Shown one piece after another: positions 1 to 9,195 of a DNA stretch of 64,000 nt. Location of the stretch: positions 9,244 through 73,243 of the forward strand of contig JAUJOK010000010.1 in the NCBI GenBank assembly GCA_030447685.1, written 5' to 3'. Origin of the DNA: Armatimonadaceae bacterium. Lineage in GTDB: Bacteria > Armatimonadota > Armatimonadia > Armatimonadales > Armatimonadaceae. Each line of letters opens with the position of its first letter. Position 1 is the first letter of the stretch. The notes below the pieces were generated by a model that saw only the letters and a list, made by a program, of their open reading frames with translations, did no database searches and had not been told where the DNA came from. The translations under genes were made by a program, and so were the position numbers.

Positions 1-627
1 AGCATTCAGGCCTATTATGCCTCCATCACCTTCATGGACGCGCAGGTGGGCCGCCTCTTAAACGCTCTCGACCGTCTGAAGCTGCGCGACAACACCGTTA
101 TCGTCTTCTGGGGCGATCACGGCTACGCGCTGGGCGAGCACGGCGACTGGATGAAGCAGACGCTCTTCGAGCAGTCCGCCCGCGTGCCGCTGCTCGTGTC
201 CGCGCCGGGAAAGCCGGGAAACGGAAAAAACAGCCGCGCCCTGGTCGAGTTCGTGGACATCTATCCGACGCTCGCGCAGCTTGCCGGGCTGACGCCACCC
301 GCCGCGCTGGAAGGTAAAAGCCTCGCTTCTCTTCTGGACAACCCGAACGGCTCCGTCAAGCCAGCCGCCTATACCCAGGTCGAGCGCGGCGGCGGCAGAA
401 GCGGCGCTCCGAAGTTCATGGGCCGAAGCGTCCGCACGGACCGCTGGCGCTACTCGGAATGGGACGGCGGAAAACGTGGCGCGGAACTCTACGACCACCA
501 GACCGACCCGCGCGAGCACAAGAACCTTGCCAACGACCCGAAGTACGCCGCCACCGTCGCCGAGATGAAGGCATTGCTGGCGAAAACGGCGCGCACTGCG
601 CCCGCCGCGACGGAGGCCGTGCCGTGA
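1..627 (+). CDS. Sulfatase, C-terminal part (iduronate-2-sulfatase-like), cut by window edge
   Basis: Reading frame is open from the first base to TGA at 625-627, giving 208 visible residues. The C-terminal half of an alkaline-phosphatase-fold sulfatase (S1 family) is seen: the metal-site region VFWGDHGYALGEHG, the following RVPLLV strand, and the ending ELYDHQTDPREHKNLA usual in iduronate-2-sulfatase and choline-sulfatase relatives. The catalytic Cys motif lies upstream of the window and cannot be checked, nor can a signal peptide. The stop overlaps the GTG of the next sulfatase (GTGA), so the two are translationally coupled. Role inferred: hydrolysis of a sulfate ester on a polysaccharide. 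Family is confident; substrate is not. Confidence 0.9.
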   Translation, partial: SIQAYYASITFMDAQVGRLLNALDRLKLRDNTVIVFWGDHGYALGEHGDWMKQTLFEQSARVPLLVSAPGKPGNGKNSRALVEFVDIYPTLAQLAGLTPPAALEGKSLASLLDNPNGSVKPAAYTQVERGGGRSGAPKFMGRSVRTDRWRYSEWDGGKRGAELYDHQTDPREHKNLANDPKYAATVAEMKALLAKTARTAPAATEAVP

Positions 628-2267
628 AAGTCGTCCTCTTTGTGCTCGCCGTCCTGTCGGCGTTTGCCGCGCCCCTTTGCGCACACGCGCAGGGGGCGGT
701 CCGCCCTAATATCCTGTGGATAAGCGCCGAAGACCTGTCGCCGGATTTGGGCTGCTACGGCGACGTCTACGCGCGCACGCCGCATCTGGATAAACTCGCC
801 CGTGAAGGCGCGCGGTTCACGAACGCCTTTGCCGTCTCGCCGGTTTGCGCGCCGTCGCGCTCATCGATCATTACCGGCATGTATCCAACGAGCATCGGCA
901 CGCACCACATGCGCTCGCAGGGCGTGCCGCCGCCGCAGGTCAAGTGCTTCCCGGAGTACCTGCGCGCGGCGGGCTACTACTGCACAAATAACGCCAAGAC
1001 GGACTACAATTTCCCTGCGCCGGTGACCGCCTGGGACGAGAACAGCGGCAGGGCGCACTGGCGCAATCGGGCCGACAAGTCGCAGCCCTTCTTCGCCGTC
1101 TTCAACCTGATGGTCACGCACGAGTCGCAGATTCGGGCCGACGAGGAGACGTATCAAAAAAATACCGCCGCGCTGACCGACGCCGAGCGTCACGATCCGA
1201 CTAAAGCGACGCTGCCGCCGTACTACCCGGATACGCCGCTTGTCCGCAGGGACTGGGCGCGCTACCACGACAACATCACGGCGATGGACAAACAGGCGGC
1301 GGCGCTTCTCAGGCAGCTTGAAGAAGACGGCCTCGCCGAAAACACCGTCGTTGTCTTCTGGGGCGACCACGGGCGCGGCCTGCCGCGCGCCAAGCGCTGG
1401 GTGTATGACAGCGGTCTGCGCGTCCCTTTGCTCGTGCGCTGGCCGGGCAAAATAAGGCCGGGAACCGTCAGCGAAAACCTCGTCAGCCTGTTTGACCTCG
1501 CGCCGACGGTTCTGTCCGTCGCAGGCGTCAAGCCTCCGGCCTACATGCAGGCGCGGGCGTTCCTCGGCGCGCATGCCGCCACCGCGCCCCGTGACTATGT
1601 CTTCGCGCACCGCGACCGGATGGACGAAACCTACGACCGGATTCGGGCCGTGCGCGACACGCGCTTCAAATACATCAGGAACTTTGAGCCGGGCAAGCCC
1701 TACGCGCAGTTTATCGGCTACGGCGAACTGATGCCGACCCTGAGCGAGATGCGACGGCTGCACAAGGAAGAGGCGGCGCTGATGGGCCAGGGGAAACTGC
1801 CGGACCTCCTGACACCCGCGCAGCGCCTCTTTTTCAAGCCCGAAAAGCCCGCTGAAGAGTTGTATGACACGGTGGCCGACCCCCACGAAATCAACAATCT
1901 GGCGGGCGACCCGAAGCATGCCAGTACCCTGACAAAAATGCGTCACGCGCTTGTCGACTGGCAGAAAGAAACGAACGATTTGGGCGCGGTTCCCGAAGCC
2001 GATCTCATCGCGCGCTGGCGGCCCGGCGGCGTTTGGCCGGTCACGGCGGCCCCGGTCGCCAAACGGGAAAACGGGAAACTCACGCTTTCCTGCCCGACCG
2101 AGGGCGCGTCCCTGGCTTACACCACGGACGCGGGCGACGGCGGCCCCTATCGCTGGCGGTTGTACACCGCGCCGGTCGCCGTTCCGCCCGGCGCGATTGT
2201 CCGCGCCCGCGCCTGCCGCCTCGGCTTCCGGGACAGCGCGGATGTCACTGTGGAGGAGAAGAAATAA
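624..2267 (+). CDS. Secreted S1-family sulfatase with C-terminal CHB_HEX-like domain
   Basis: About 547 residues from a GTG that overlaps the previous stop. The GTG start is preferred because it gives a clean signal peptide (residues 1-23, VLFVLAVLSAFAAP then CAHAQ), so the enzyme is exported. The core begins NILWISAEDL with the metal-binding acidic pair, and the catalytic motif CAPSR (Cys75, Arg79) matches CxPSR, in which Cys becomes formylglycine. VVFWGDHGRG supplies the second metal site. The last ~60 residues (KLTLSCPTEGASLAYTTD onward) resemble the CHB_HEX_C beta domain often appended to sulfatases. Overall it is closest in feel to heparan N-sulfatase-like (S1_8) proteins; the true substrate is unknown. 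No formylglycine-generating enzyme is encoded in the window. Confidence 0.9.
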   Translation: MKVVLFVLAVLSAFAAPLCAHAQGAVRPNILWISAEDLSPDLGCYGDVYARTPHLDKLAREGARFTNAFAVSPVCAPSRSSIITGMYPTSIGTHHMRSQGVPPPQVKCFPEYLRAAGYYCTNNAKTDYNFPAPVTAWDENSGRAHWRNRADKSQPFFAVFNLMVTHESQIRADEETYQKNTAALTDAERHDPTKATLPPYYPDTPLVRRDWARYHDNITAMDKQAAALLRQLEEDGLAENTVVVFWGDHGRGLPRAKRWVYDSGLRVPLLVRWPGKIRPGTVSENLVSLFDLAPTVLSVAGVKPPAYMQARAFLGAHAATAPRDYVFAHRDRMDETYDRIRAVRDTRFKYIRNFEPGKPYAQFIGYGELMPTLSEMRRLHKEEAALMGQGKLPDLLTPAQRLFFKPEKPAEELYDTVADPHEINNLAGDPKHASTLTKMRHALVDWQKETNDLGAVPEADLIARWRPGGVWPVTAAPVAKRENGKLTLSCPTEGASLAYTTDAGDGGPYRWRLYTAPVAVPPGAIVRARACRLGFRDSADVTVEEKK

Positions 2268-2269
2268 CT

Positions 2270-3712
2270 ATGATCCGATGCTGGCTCGCGGCGCTGCTGC
2301 TGCTCTCGGGAACACTGCTGCCGGTCGCCGCCGCCGCGCAGTCGGACACGCGCCCGAACATCCTGTTCTGTATCGCCGACGACGCTTCGTGGGCGCATTT
2401 CGGCGCGAACGGCGAAAAGGCGATTCAAACGCCCACATTCGACCGGGTGGCCCGCGAAGGCGTGCGATTCCCCAATGCGTTCTGCTCGTCGCCGTCCTGC
2501 ACGCCCTCAGGCGCCGCCGTGCTGACGGGGCAGGCATTTTCTCGGCTGGAGGAGGGCGGCAACCTGTGGGGCACGTTCACCGCCCGGTTCGCCGACTACC
2601 CGCACCTGCTGGAAGTCGGCATGACGCGCAAGGGCTGGGGGCCGGGCAGCATCGAAGCGGGCGGACGCACGCGCAACCCCGCCGGACCAACCTTCAAGAA
2701 TTTCGACGCGTTTCTGGCTGATGTCCCCGCGAACAAGCCGTTCTGCTTCTGGTTCGGCAGTCTGGACCCGCACCGGCCCTATGAGGAAAACGCGCGCAGA
2801 CCCGGCGACATCGACCTTGCCAAAATCGTCGTGCCGCCGCACCTGCCCGATACGCCCGAAGTGCGCGCCGACATCGCCGATTATCTGTGGGAAATCCGGC
2901 GCTTCGACCGTGAAGTGGGCGACCTGCTCGCGCTGCTGCAAAAAAACGGCCAGTTGGACAACACGATTGTCGTCATCACCAGCGACAACGGCATGCCGTT
3001 TCCGCGCGCCAAGACGAATCTGTACGACTGGGGCGCGCGTCTGCCGCTCACCGTCCGCTGGCCCGCCAAAATAAAGACGCCGGGCCGCGTCGTCACCGAC
3101 TTTGTCAGCTTCACCGACTTCGCGCCCACGTTTCTGGAAGCCGCCGGGGTGAAGTCGCCGAAGGAGATGACCGGGCGCAGCCTGCTTTCGCTGCTCACGT
3201 CGGAAAAAAGCGGACGCATCGACAAAAGCCGCGACCGTGCCTACACCGGGCGCGAGCGGCACGACAATTTCCGTCGCGAAAACGGGCAGCCCGTCGGCTA
3301 TCCGATGCGCGCCGTTCGCACCGAGCAGTACCTGTACATCCGCAACTTCCGGCCTGAGCGCCTCCCCGCCGGGGACGATCCCGGCCAGAACCAGGACAAC
3401 GACCGGGGGCCGACCAAATCGCTCGTCGTCGGGCTGAAAAACGACGCGACGCGGGGTCGGTTCTACCAGCTTGCCTATGGCCGCCGTCCGAGCGAAGAGC
3501 TGTACGACCTGCGCGCCGACCCCGGCCAGATCGTCAATGTCGCGGACCGGGCCGAGCACGCCGCAGCGAAAAAGCGGCTCGCCGCCGATCTGCACGCCTG
3601 GATGAAACAGATGGGCGACCCGCGCGCGACCGGCAGGGGCGACGTGTTCGACACCTATCCCTATTATGGCGGCCCGAAGAAACCGGCGGCGACACCGGAG
3701 AAGGCGCCATAA
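2270..3712 (+). CDS. Secreted sulfatase-family protein with atypical CTPSG active-site motif
   Basis: 480 residues. ATG follows GGAGGAGAAG by about 8 nt and sits 2 nt after the previous stop. Residues 1-23 are a signal peptide (LAALLLLSGTLLPVAAAAQ). The sulfatase fold is complete: NILFCIADDASW, VVITSDNGMPFPRAKTNLYD and a C-terminal EELYDLRADPGQ. The active-site motif reads Cys77-Thr-Pro-Ser-Gly81 (codons 2498-2512). The Arg of the C-x-P-S-R signature, needed for formylglycine maturation and for holding the modified residue, is Gly. Either the enzyme is impaired or repurposed, or a base is wrong. The stop shares its last base with the ATG of the fucosidase (TAATG). Confidence 0.88.
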   Translation: MIRCWLAALLLLSGTLLPVAAAAQSDTRPNILFCIADDASWAHFGANGEKAIQTPTFDRVAREGVRFPNAFCSSPSCTPSGAAVLTGQAFSRLEEGGNLWGTFTARFADYPHLLEVGMTRKGWGPGSIEAGGRTRNPAGPTFKNFDAFLADVPANKPFCFWFGSLDPHRPYEENARRPGDIDLAKIVVPPHLPDTPEVRADIADYLWEIRRFDREVGDLLALLQKNGQLDNTIVVITSDNGMPFPRAKTNLYDWGARLPLTVRWPAKIKTPGRVVTDFVSFTDFAPTFLEAAGVKSPKEMTGRSLLSLLTSEKSGRIDKSRDRAYTGRERHDNFRRENGQPVGYPMRAVRTEQYLYIRNFRPERLPAGDDPGQNQDNDRGPTKSLVVGLKNDATRGRFYQLAYGRRPSEELYDLRADPGQIVNVADRAEHAAAKKRLAADLHAWMKQMGDPRATGRGDVFDTYPYYGGPKKPAATPEKAP

Positions 3713-4806
3713 TGCCCCGCGCCGTTCCTTCCTACCTTCGCGGATATAGCGACCTGTACGCGCACAACCCACGCGCCGCCGCCCTTCAATGGTTTCGGGA
3801 TGCCCGGCACGGTCTGTTTCTCCATTACGGCCTGTACTCGCTCGAAGGTCGCCATGAGTGGCTCCAGCAGCGCGAGAAGATACCGGTGGCAGACTATGAA
3901 AAACTTGCCGACCGCTTTACCGCCGCTGGCTTCGATGCCGATGCTATCTGTCGCCTCGCGCTCGATGCCGGGATGAGATACGTCAACCTGACCACGCGCC
4001 ACCATGAGTGCTTCTGCCTGTGGGACACCCGGCAGACCTCGTTCAACAGCGTCACCGGTGCGCCCGCTAAACGGGATTTGGTGGCGGAACTGGCGCAGTC
4101 CTGCGAAAAACACGGCCTCGGCCTGTTCCTTTACTATTCGCATGGCCGCGATTGGAAGCACCCACACGCTCCGAACAACGATACCTACGCCGGGGCTGCC
4201 CGCCCGGACTACGATCCGCCGGAGCCATCGTATGCCATCGGCAAAGCACACAACCTGAACCTCTACCTGGACTTTATGAAAGCGCAGATCACGGAACTCT
4301 TAACCAACTACGGCCCCATCGCCGGAATCTGGCTGGACGGAATCGCCGTGCCGCTGAACCACCGGGGGCGCGGGCCGCAGCCGTCGCCGCCGAACAGCCC
4401 GGCCAACGCACCGGAGTTCCGCTGCCAGGAGTTGTACAACCATATCCACGCCCTCCAGCCGCAGACGCTCGTCTCCTACAAGCAGGGACTGCTGGGGACC
4501 GAGGACTTCTTTGCGCCCGAGCACAAGGCGGTCGAGACCGGCGGCAAGCCCGGTGAAATCTGCACGACGATGTGCGACCGGCCCGTTGTCTCGTGGGGCT
4601 ATTTGGAAGCGGGCCGTGGACAGCACAAAACCGAGGCCGAGGTGTGGGCCGTGCTGGAGCGAGCCGCCGGTGCAAACTGCAACCTGCTGTTAAACACCGG
4701 GCCGCTCCCCGACGGCTCGCTGGACGACGAAGACACCGAAGTTCTGCGCCATGTGGGCGAGCGCCTGCGTCGCGACGGCTTTCCCACCCTATCGGAGGAA
4801 CGATGA
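3712..4806 (+). CDS. GH29 alpha-L-fucosidase-like glycoside hydrolase
   Basis: 364 residues. GH29 signatures are clear: HGLFLHYGLYSL near residue 33, YVNLTTRHHECFCLWDT near 90-106 (family norm KHHDGFCLWD), and GIWLDG at 205-210, where Asp209 is the expected nucleophile; the acid/base is not obvious. No signal peptide is visible, so it should act in the cytoplasm. It is shorter than many GH29 enzymes (about 450) and lacks the C-terminal beta-sandwich. It overlaps its neighbours on both sides (TAATG upstream, ATGA downstream) inside the sulfatase operon. This suggests removal of fucose from a desulfated glycan, for example sulfated fucan or mucin-type sugar; substrate is inference. Confidence 0.87.
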   Translation: MPRAVPSYLRGYSDLYAHNPRAAALQWFRDARHGLFLHYGLYSLEGRHEWLQQREKIPVADYEKLADRFTAAGFDADAICRLALDAGMRYVNLTTRHHECFCLWDTRQTSFNSVTGAPAKRDLVAELAQSCEKHGLGLFLYYSHGRDWKHPHAPNNDTYAGAARPDYDPPEPSYAIGKAHNLNLYLDFMKAQITELLTNYGPIAGIWLDGIAVPLNHRGRGPQPSPPNSPANAPEFRCQELYNHIHALQPQTLVSYKQGLLGTEDFFAPEHKAVETGGKPGEICTTMCDRPVVSWGYLEAGRGQHKTEAEVWAVLERAAGANCNLLLNTGPLPDGSLDDEDTEVLRHVGERLRRDGFPTLSEER

Positions 4807-6137
4807 GCACTAATAATCACCCGAACCTCCTGTTTTTGTGCGCGGACGACCACCGGGCGGATGCCGTCGGCGCGCTGGGGCACCCGGTTCTGCGAACGCC
4901 GCACTGGGATCGCCTGACGCACGAAGGGACGACCTTCACGCACATGTTCACCACCGTTCCCATCTGCACGCCCGCCCGCGCGGAACTGCTTACCGGCTGT
5001 AACGCTTTCTCAAACGGCGTCCGCTGGTTCGGCGACACGACCGACCCGGCGCGGACAACGCTGGCGCAGGGGTTCGCGGGTGCGGGCTACCAGACGTTCT
5101 TTACCGGCAAGTGGCACAACGACGGGACGCCGGACACGCGCGGTTATGAAATTACGCGCCGGGTGTTCGTCGGCGGGATGCGCGACCATGTGATGACCTT
5201 CGAGGAGAACGGCCACAGCGTTTCGGGCTTCAGCAGTGAACTCTTCGCCGAGGCCGCGATGCAGTTCATTGGCGGCGAAAACCGCGACACAGGCCGTCCC
5301 TGGCTCGCCCAGGTCGCCTTTACCGCCCCGCACGACCCGCGCACGCCCCCGCCGGGCTGGCGTCCCGACCCGGCCACGCTGCCGCTGCCGCCCAGCTTTT
5401 TGCCGGAGCATGCCTTCGACAACGGCGAGATGACCATTCGCGACGAGCAGTTAGAAAAGTGGCCCCGGACGCCGGATGCTGTCCGCGAGCACCTTGCCGA
5501 CTACTACGGGATGCTCGCCCACCTGGACGCGCAGGTGGGCCGCCTGCTGGACGCCCTGGAGGCGACCGGGCAGGCGCAGAACACGCTTGTCGTCTACACC
5601 GGCGACCACGGCCTCGCCGTCGGCAGTCATGGTTTGATGGGCAAGATGAGCATGTACGACCACAGCGTCCGCGTTCCTCTGCTTCTGCGCGGGCCGGGCG
5701 TTCCTGCGGGTATTCGCTCCGCCGCGCTTTGCCAGTCCTTCGACCTGTTCCCGACGCTGTGCGACCTGGCCGGTGTGCCTATCCCGCCGTCGGTCGCCGA
5801 GGGGCGCAGCCTGCGCCCCGTGCTTTTGGGGGAAGCGTCAGCCCACCGCGACGCCGTTTTCGGGGCCTATCGCGATGTGCAGCGCATGGTTCGCACGGCC
5901 CGCTGGAAGTACATCGAGTATCCGCAGATCAACAAAACGCAGCTTTTCGATCTGGAGAACGACCCGCACGAGCTTTCCGACCTGCTGCCGCCCTGGCGCT
6001 ACCGGAAGACTTCCTGGTACGCGCCGCCGACCGACGGCAGCGAGCTATTCGCCGTCGCGGACGAACTGCGCGCCCGTCTGCGCGACTGGCAGCAGTCGGT
6101 AAACGACCCTCTTTTGAAAACGGGAACAACGGCATGA
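4803..6137 (+). CDS. Sulfatase (CTPAR type), no signal peptide
   Basis: 444 residues, starting with ATG in a 4-nt ATGA overlap with the fucosidase gene. The N-terminus goes straight into the first strand (NLLFLCADDHRADAVG), so the protein appears cytoplasmic. The catalytic motif is Cys55-Thr-Pro-Ala-Arg59, an accepted C-x-P-A-R variant. LVVYTGDHGLAVGSHGLMGK provides the second metal site, and QLFDLENDPHELSDL is the usual C-terminal signature. It belongs to the choline-sulfatase/iduronate-2-sulfatase-like group of S1. As it lacks a leader it probably acts on imported oligosaccharides, unlike the two secreted sulfatases upstream. Exact substrate unknown. Confidence 0.9.
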   Translation: MSTNNHPNLLFLCADDHRADAVGALGHPVLRTPHWDRLTHEGTTFTHMFTTVPICTPARAELLTGCNAFSNGVRWFGDTTDPARTTLAQGFAGAGYQTFFTGKWHNDGTPDTRGYEITRRVFVGGMRDHVMTFEENGHSVSGFSSELFAEAAMQFIGGENRDTGRPWLAQVAFTAPHDPRTPPPGWRPDPATLPLPPSFLPEHAFDNGEMTIRDEQLEKWPRTPDAVREHLADYYGMLAHLDAQVGRLLDALEATGQAQNTLVVYTGDHGLAVGSHGLMGKMSMYDHSVRVPLLLRGPGVPAGIRSAALCQSFDLFPTLCDLAGVPIPPSVAEGRSLRPVLLGEASAHRDAVFGAYRDVQRMVRTARWKYIEYPQINKTQLFDLENDPHELSDLLPPWRYRKTSWYAPPTDGSELFAVADELRARLRDWQQSVNDPLLKTGTTA

Positions 6138-7609
6138 ACTTCATCCTGTTCAACCCCGACGAAATGCGCGCTGAGAGTGTCGGCTGCTATGGCCATCCGC
6201 TCGCGCCGACGCCCAATATCGACCGCCTCGCTGCCGAGGGGACGCGCTTCGACCAGTGCCACGTCCAGCACCCCGTCTGCACCCCGTCCCGCTGCTCGTT
6301 CATGACCGGCTGGTATCCCCATGTGCGCGGCCATCGCACGCTCTGGCACATGCTCCGTCCGGACGAGCCGAACCTGCTCAAGTATCTCCAGCAGGCCGGA
6401 TACGACGTGCTGTGGGGCGGCAAGAACGATCTACTGGCGCCGGAAAGCTTTGCGGGCAGCGTCACCGACTTTCGCCTGGGGCAGCGTTCGACGCGGGCCG
6501 TGCGCGGGCGTCCCGGCGGGCGTAATCCCTTCTCACCCAGCGACCCACGCTATCACAGCTTTCTGTATGAGCCGGTTGCCGAAACGGTCGAGGAGATGGG
6601 CGACTTCGCGAACGTGGACGGGGCCATCGAGTACCTGCGCGGCAGGCCGCAGAACCCGTTTGTTTTATATCTGCCGCTCATTTTCCCGCACTGTCCCTAC
6701 TTCGCGCCGGGCAAATGGCATGACCTCATCGATCCCGACGCCGTGCCGCCGCTGCGTCCCGCTAACCTTGCGAACAAGCCCGATTTCCACCGCCTGATCC
6801 GCCGAACACGCCGACTGGATGAACTGGACGAAAGCGTGCTGCGAAAGATCAATGCGGTCTACCTGGGCATGGTCGGCGTCATCGACTATCTGCTCGGTCT
6901 GCTGCTCCAAGCGCTGGAGGAGACGGGGCACGCCGATGATACCGCCGTTCTTTTCTTTTCCGACCATGGCGATTGGGCAGGGGACTACGGGCTGGTGGAA
7001 AAATGGCCGAGCGCGCTGGACGATACGATAACGCGCGTTCCCTTTATCGCCCGCGTGCCCGGCGGCAAGGCAGGCCATGTTGTTCGGGAGCAGACGGAAC
7101 TTTTCGATCTGATGCCGACCGTGCTGGAACTTGCCGATATTCCGGCTCGCCATACGCACTTCGCCCGAAGCCTGGTGCCCCAGATCGGCGGCGCGGCAAG
7201 CGGCGACCCGGAGCGTGCCGTGTTCGCTGAGGGCGGCTACGCGCTCCATGAGCCGCATTGCTTCGAGGGACAGCCGGATCGTGACACGTTCGCCCGCACG
7301 CCGGAGCATATCTACTACCCGAAGGGCAAGCTCCAGCAGGACGTACCCGAAAGCGTCTGCCGCGCGGCGATGGTGCGGACGGGGGCGCATAAGCTAATTC
7401 ATCGTCCGGCGGGCGTGAGTGAACTGTATGACCTTGGGGCCGACCCCCAGGAACTGCATAACCGGCACGGCGACCCGGCCTATGCCGATGCACGGCGCGA
7501 TCTGGAGCGGCGGCTGCTGGACTGGTACGTGCAGACGGCGGACGTTACCCCGATGAACGAAGACCCGCGTGGCTTCCCGCCCGCCGCCACTGCTCCTGCG
7601 GAAGGATAA
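6134..7609 (+). CDS. Sulfatase (CTPSR type), no signal peptide
   Basis: 491 residues, ATG in an ATGA overlap with the preceding sulfatase. The protein begins MNFILFNPDEMRAES, with no leader; the first metal pair is Asp9-Glu10 rather than the usual Asp-Asp, a variation seen in some S1 sulfatases. The catalytic motif is Cys49-Thr-Pro-Ser-Arg53. VLFFSDHGDWAGDYGL is the second metal site, and SELYDLGADPQELHNR closes the domain. Family assignment is firm; the substrate is unknown. Translational coupling implies stoichiometric expression with its neighbours. Confidence 0.9.
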   Translation: MNFILFNPDEMRAESVGCYGHPLAPTPNIDRLAAEGTRFDQCHVQHPVCTPSRCSFMTGWYPHVRGHRTLWHMLRPDEPNLLKYLQQAGYDVLWGGKNDLLAPESFAGSVTDFRLGQRSTRAVRGRPGGRNPFSPSDPRYHSFLYEPVAETVEEMGDFANVDGAIEYLRGRPQNPFVLYLPLIFPHCPYFAPGKWHDLIDPDAVPPLRPANLANKPDFHRLIRRTRRLDELDESVLRKINAVYLGMVGVIDYLLGLLLQALEETGHADDTAVLFFSDHGDWAGDYGLVEKWPSALDDTITRVPFIARVPGGKAGHVVREQTELFDLMPTVLELADIPARHTHFARSLVPQIGGAASGDPERAVFAEGGYALHEPHCFEGQPDRDTFARTPEHIYYPKGKLQQDVPESVCRAAMVRTGAHKLIHRPAGVSELYDLGADPQELHNRHGDPAYADARRDLERRLLDWYVQTADVTPMNEDPRGFPPAATAPAEG

Positions 7610-7612
7610 ACG

Positions 7613-9118
7613 ATGCGTATTCTGTACATCGACATCGACTCGCTGCGGCCCGACCACCTGGGCTGCTATGGCTATCACCGGAATACCTCCCCGCACATCG
7701 ACCGTATCGCGGCGGAGGGCGTGCGCTTCAATCAGTGCTACACGCCTGACGCTCCCTGCCTGCCCAGCCGCACCGCGTTTTATTCGGGCTGCTTCGGCAT
7801 CCATACCGGTGTCGTCGGTCATGGCGGCACCGCCGCCGAACCGAAAACGCAGGGCAAGTATCGCGGCTTTCGTGACCTGTTCGAGGAGCAGGGACTTGCC
7901 CGCCAATTGCAGAAACTCGGCTTCCATACCGCGATGATCTCGCCCTTCGGCCAGCGGCACGCGGCGCACTGGTTTTACGCGGGCTTTAATGAGATTCATA
8001 ACACCGGCAAGGGGGGCATGGAAAGTGCCGAGGAGGTCTGGCCGGTAATAGACCGCTGGCTCGGCGGCAGCGCCCAAAGTGACAACTGGTACCTGCATAT
8101 CAACTTCTGGGACCCGCACACGCCCTATCGTGTACCGGAGGCGTATGGGGAACCGTTCAAAGACGACCCGCTGCCGCAGTGGCTCGACAAGGACGAGGTA
8201 ATTCAGCGCCATAACCGGAAGACCGGGCCGCACTCCGCGCTCGATATTGCGATGTACGATGATCGCGAAAATCCGCGCTTTCCGCGCCAGCCCGGCAAAG
8301 TCACCGACCGCGTCTCGCTGCGCAGGCACATCGACGGCTATGACACCGGCATCCGTTATGTGGACGATTACGTCGGCAAGATTATCGAGCATTTGAAGCA
8401 GGCGGGTGTCTACGACGAAACGGCGATAATCATCTCCGCCGACCACGGTGAGAACCAGGGTGAGCTGGGTATCTACGCCGAGCACGCTACCGCCGATGCG
8501 GCAACCTGCCGCGTGCCGATGATCGTCCGCTGGCCGAAGGGCGGCAGGCAGGGCGCGGTGGAGGACGGCCTGCACTACAACGTGGATTTCGCCCCGACGC
8601 TCATGGACTTATTGGGCGGCCAGAAGCAGCCGGTCTGGGACGGAACGAGCTATGCCCACGCTATTACGGAGGGGACGGCGGCGGCGGGCGGGCGTGACGA
8701 TCTGGTCATCAGCCAGTGCGCCCATGTCTGCCAGCGCAGTGTCCGCTGGGAAAACTGGCTGTACCTGCGCACCTACCACGACGGTTTCCACCTGTTCCCG
8801 CAGGAGATGCTTTTCGATCTTCAAAGCGATCCGCACGAGCAGGAGAACATTGCGGCGGCGCATCCCGATCTGTGCCGGGAGGGGGCGTGGCGGCTGGCCC
8901 GGTGGCACGATGCCCAGATGCAGAAGATGGCGCAGGCTTCTCATGGCGATGTGACGGACCCGCTGTGGACGGTGATCCGTGAAGGCGGCCCGTTCCACGC
9001 CCTGCACGAGAAGGGGCGCAGCCCGCTGCCCAGGTATCTGGAGCGACTGGAAGCGACGGGCCGCGCGGACGGGGCCGCAGAACTGCGCAAAAAGTATGGG
9101 GAGCGCCGGGAGGGATAG
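7613..9118 (+). CDS. Sulfatase (CLPSR type), last gene of the sulfatase operon
   Basis: 501 residues. ATG lies 3 nt after the previous stop, with GAAGGA (7601-7606) as ribosome site. The first strand RILYIDIDSLRPDHLGCYG is at the extreme N-terminus, so no signal peptide. The catalytic motif is Cys49-Leu-Pro-Ser-Arg53. IIISADHGENQGELG gives the second metal site and MLFDLQSDPHEQENIA the C-terminal signature. The type resembles arylsulfatase/N-sulfoglucosamine sulfohydrolase relatives that keep the long LxxHP-type insert. The operon ends here, as the next gene is on the other strand. No terminator was recognised in the 77-nt gap to 9195. Confidence 0.9.
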   Translation: MRILYIDIDSLRPDHLGCYGYHRNTSPHIDRIAAEGVRFNQCYTPDAPCLPSRTAFYSGCFGIHTGVVGHGGTAAEPKTQGKYRGFRDLFEEQGLARQLQKLGFHTAMISPFGQRHAAHWFYAGFNEIHNTGKGGMESAEEVWPVIDRWLGGSAQSDNWYLHINFWDPHTPYRVPEAYGEPFKDDPLPQWLDKDEVIQRHNRKTGPHSALDIAMYDDRENPRFPRQPGKVTDRVSLRRHIDGYDTGIRYVDDYVGKIIEHLKQAGVYDETAIIISADHGENQGELGIYAEHATADAATCRVPMIVRWPKGGRQGAVEDGLHYNVDFAPTLMDLLGGQKQPVWDGTSYAHAITEGTAAAGGRDDLVISQCAHVCQRSVRWENWLYLRTYHDGFHLFPQEMLFDLQSDPHEQENIAAAHPDLCREGAWRLARWHDAQMQKMAQASHGDVTDPLWTVIREGGPFHALHEKGRSPLPRYLERLEATGRADGAAELRKKYGERREG

Positions 9119-9195
9119 GCGGAAAAGCAGGCCGATGAGCGGTGACGTGCGGGCGGCGGCCATCGCAGCGGATAACCAGCAGGCCGCGAACCGCT

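Noticed and set aside
861-3772. Long open frames antisense to the sulfatases (for example 861-1946 and 2507-3772, minus strand)
   Set aside because: They mirror confident genes in GC-rich DNA, have Arg/Ala/Gly-rich composition, and no motif or ribosome site.
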